64,000 nt of DNA, taken from assembly GCA_050633905.1 (NCBI GenBank), contig JBOEHJ010000046.1:1-64000 (forward strand), read 5' to 3'. The DNA is from JANQPX01 sp050633905. Its GTDB lineage: Bacteria > Pseudomonadota > Alphaproteobacteria > Geminicoccales > Geminicoccaceae. Position numbers and translations under genes: made by a program. Positions 63,110 to 64,000 of the stretch are shown in pieces. Under the pieces are notes generated by a model. That model was given only the letters and a program-made list of their open reading frames with translations. It made no database searches and was not told where the DNA came from. Every line of letters starts with the position of its first letter. Positions within the stretch are counted from its first letter, which is position 1.

Positions 63110-63874
63110 TTAACGTGCAATCCATCCACCGTCAACCGGCAAAATGGCGCCGGTGATCATGGAGGCAGCATCGCTTGCGAGGAAGGCAATGGCGGCGGCC
63201 ACCTCGCCGGGCTCGACGAAGCGGCCCATGGGCGTCGACTGCAGTAGCTGCTCGACCAACGCATTATCGGACAAGAGTGTCGCGGTCAGTTGCGTGCGAG
63301 AAAAGGTCGGTGCCACAGCATTGACTCGGACCTGCCTTGGGCCCCATTCGCAAGCCAGAGCCCTGGTCATGTTGACGATGGCACCCTTGGCGGCGTGATA
63401 GGCTAGGTTCGGATAATGCGCGCCGCCAACCATGCCCATGATGGAGGCGACATTCACGATGGCACCTCGTTCTGCCTTTAGCATGTGCTGGCCAACCGCC
63501 CGGACGCAATAGAAGCTGCCGGCTGGTCCGACATTCATCACCTGATGCCAGCGTTCGGTCTCTAGATCGATTGTCGGTCCCCTCGCCCCGATGCCTGCAT
63601 TATTCACCAGGATGTCGATCCTGCCATAGCGCTCGGCGACCTTGTCGACTACCTCGTCCACCTGGATCTCGTCGCCGACATCGAGCTCGAAGGCGTTGCC
63701 CTCATCGATCTCGTCAACCACCGCCTTGGCCGCGGCCATGTCGATATCGGTCACCGCTACCTTGGCGCCGGCCTGGGACAAGGCATGAGCGGTGGCCCGG
63801 CCGAAGCCGGACCCGCCGGCCGTGATCAGTGCGACCCGCCCATCCAGGCGATGCTGGTTCTGATAATCGGTCAT
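63110..63874 (-). CDS. SDR family oxidoreductase, linked to dhaK
   Basis: 254 residues, classical SDR: TAGGSGFGRATAHALS, NNAGIGARGP, Ser in NVASIMGMVGG, YHAAK and the C-terminal GAILPVDGGWIAR. The substrate is unknown. The ATG at 63874 lies five bases after the TAA of a dhaK-like gene, so the two are in one operon; this suggests a role with triose, tetrose or other small polyols. Extending the frame upstream would enter dhaK. Confidence 0.88.
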   Translation of the reverse strand: MTDYQNQHRLDGRVALITAGGSGFGRATAHALSQAGAKVAVTDIDMAAAKAVVDEIDEGNAFELDVGDEIQVDEVVDKVAERYGRIDILVNNAGIGARGPTIDLETERWHQVMNVGPAGSFYCVRAVGQHMLKAERGAIVNVASIMGMVGGAHYPNLAYHAAKGAIVNMTRALACEWGPRQVRVNAVAPTFSRTQLTATLLSDNALVEQLLQSTPMGRFVEPGEVAAAIAFLASDAASMITGAILPVDGGWIAR

Positions 63875-63878
63875 TGGA

Positions 63879-64000
63879 TTACCAGCGGAGACCCGCAGTA
63901 TGCACCGGCGTATCCCAATAACAGCAGAGGTCGTCATCCAGGGCGGTCACGGTGAGCGAGCAGCCCGCCATGTCGAGTGAGGTGCAGTAATTGCCGACCA
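63879..64000 (-). CDS. Dihydroxyacetone kinase DhaK, C-terminal fragment
   Basis: Only the last 39 codons are in the window. The translation includes NYCTSLDMAG, SLTVTALDDD, and ends YWDTPVHTAGLRW, which matches the C-terminus of the DhaK (DAK1) kinase family: 'TSLDMaG.SlTl..lDde....wdaPv.t'. DhaK binds dihydroxyacetone or related erythrulose-type sugars through a histidine outside the window. It is the upstream partner of the SDR gene. Confidence 0.8.
   Translation of the reverse strand, partial: VGNYCTSLDMAGCSLTVTALDDDLCCYWDTPVHTAGLRW

Noticed and set aside
63571..63825. An Arg/Pro-rich frame on the plus strand
   Set aside because: It is antisense to the SDR gene, with low-complexity composition typical of a reverse frame.

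Overview
The window is a 64 kb piece of a chromosome from an alphaproteobacterium. Evidence is the gene content and order: ribF-ileS-lspA-DUF3035-M16-M16-mutL, DUF2066/pgsA/AI-2E/hdaA divergent from purM-purN, lptF-lptG-lptD-surA-rsmA, fabD-fabG-acpP-fabF-mltG, rpsF-rpsR-DUF2232-rplI, a Rrf2-sufBCDST operon, CarD next to a 7Fe-type ferredoxin, and PhaR. Base composition is moderately GC-rich. I cannot name a genus. I see no rRNA, tRNA, CRISPR array, phage or insertion sequence. One assembly gap (NN, 25609-25610) lies inside a perfect inverted repeat and may be a scaffold join.

Layout. 1-8.7 kb is accessory metabolism: a DUF3047 protein, an altronate/galactarate dehydratase-type enzyme, an N-carbamoyl-D-amino acid amidohydrolase, rsmD, a degenerate GGDEF protein, a CoA-transferase with an HMG-CoA-lyase-family enzyme, and an orphan periplasmic solute-binding protein. 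8.9-14.7 kb is the SUF iron-sulfur operon under a Rrf2 regulator with an IscR-like site upstream. 14.9-25.4 kb mixes a radical SAM protein, an S9 peptidase, a lone Flp pilin, an omega-aminotransferase, a glycine-rich membrane peptide, a GST, a VanZ-like protein, a HIT protein, gshB, carD and fdxA. 25.6-35.7 kb holds mutL, a paired M16 protease, a BamF-like lipoprotein, lspA, ileS and ribF. 35.7-44.7 kb holds an atypical SDR, hdaA, an AI-2E family protein, a CDP-alcohol phosphatidyltransferase, DUF2066, purM-purN, ndk, holC and pepA. 44.8-57.9 kb is envelope and fatty-acid biogenesis. 58-61.4 kb is a ribosomal protein operon and phaR. 61.4-64 kb has two cell-wall lipoproteins and the end of a dhaK-SDR operon.

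Most of the window is housekeeping, with several start sites corrected by signal peptides, ribosome binding sites and neighbour overlap. The most unusual signal is not a gene. A dispersed sequence element of roughly 55-80 bp recurs at least seven times, each copy beginning at or within a few bases of a stop codon and reading in the direction of that gene (after the solute-binding protein, sufT, the aminotransferase, the HIT protein, ndk, holC and gmk). In three copies the gene's own stop codon lies inside the element. I do not recognise it as a named repeat family. Other points of interest are nested inverted repeats in the 7.5-7.7 kb divergent region, the C-rich inverted repeats on both sides of mutL, and several proteins that have lost catalytic signature residues.
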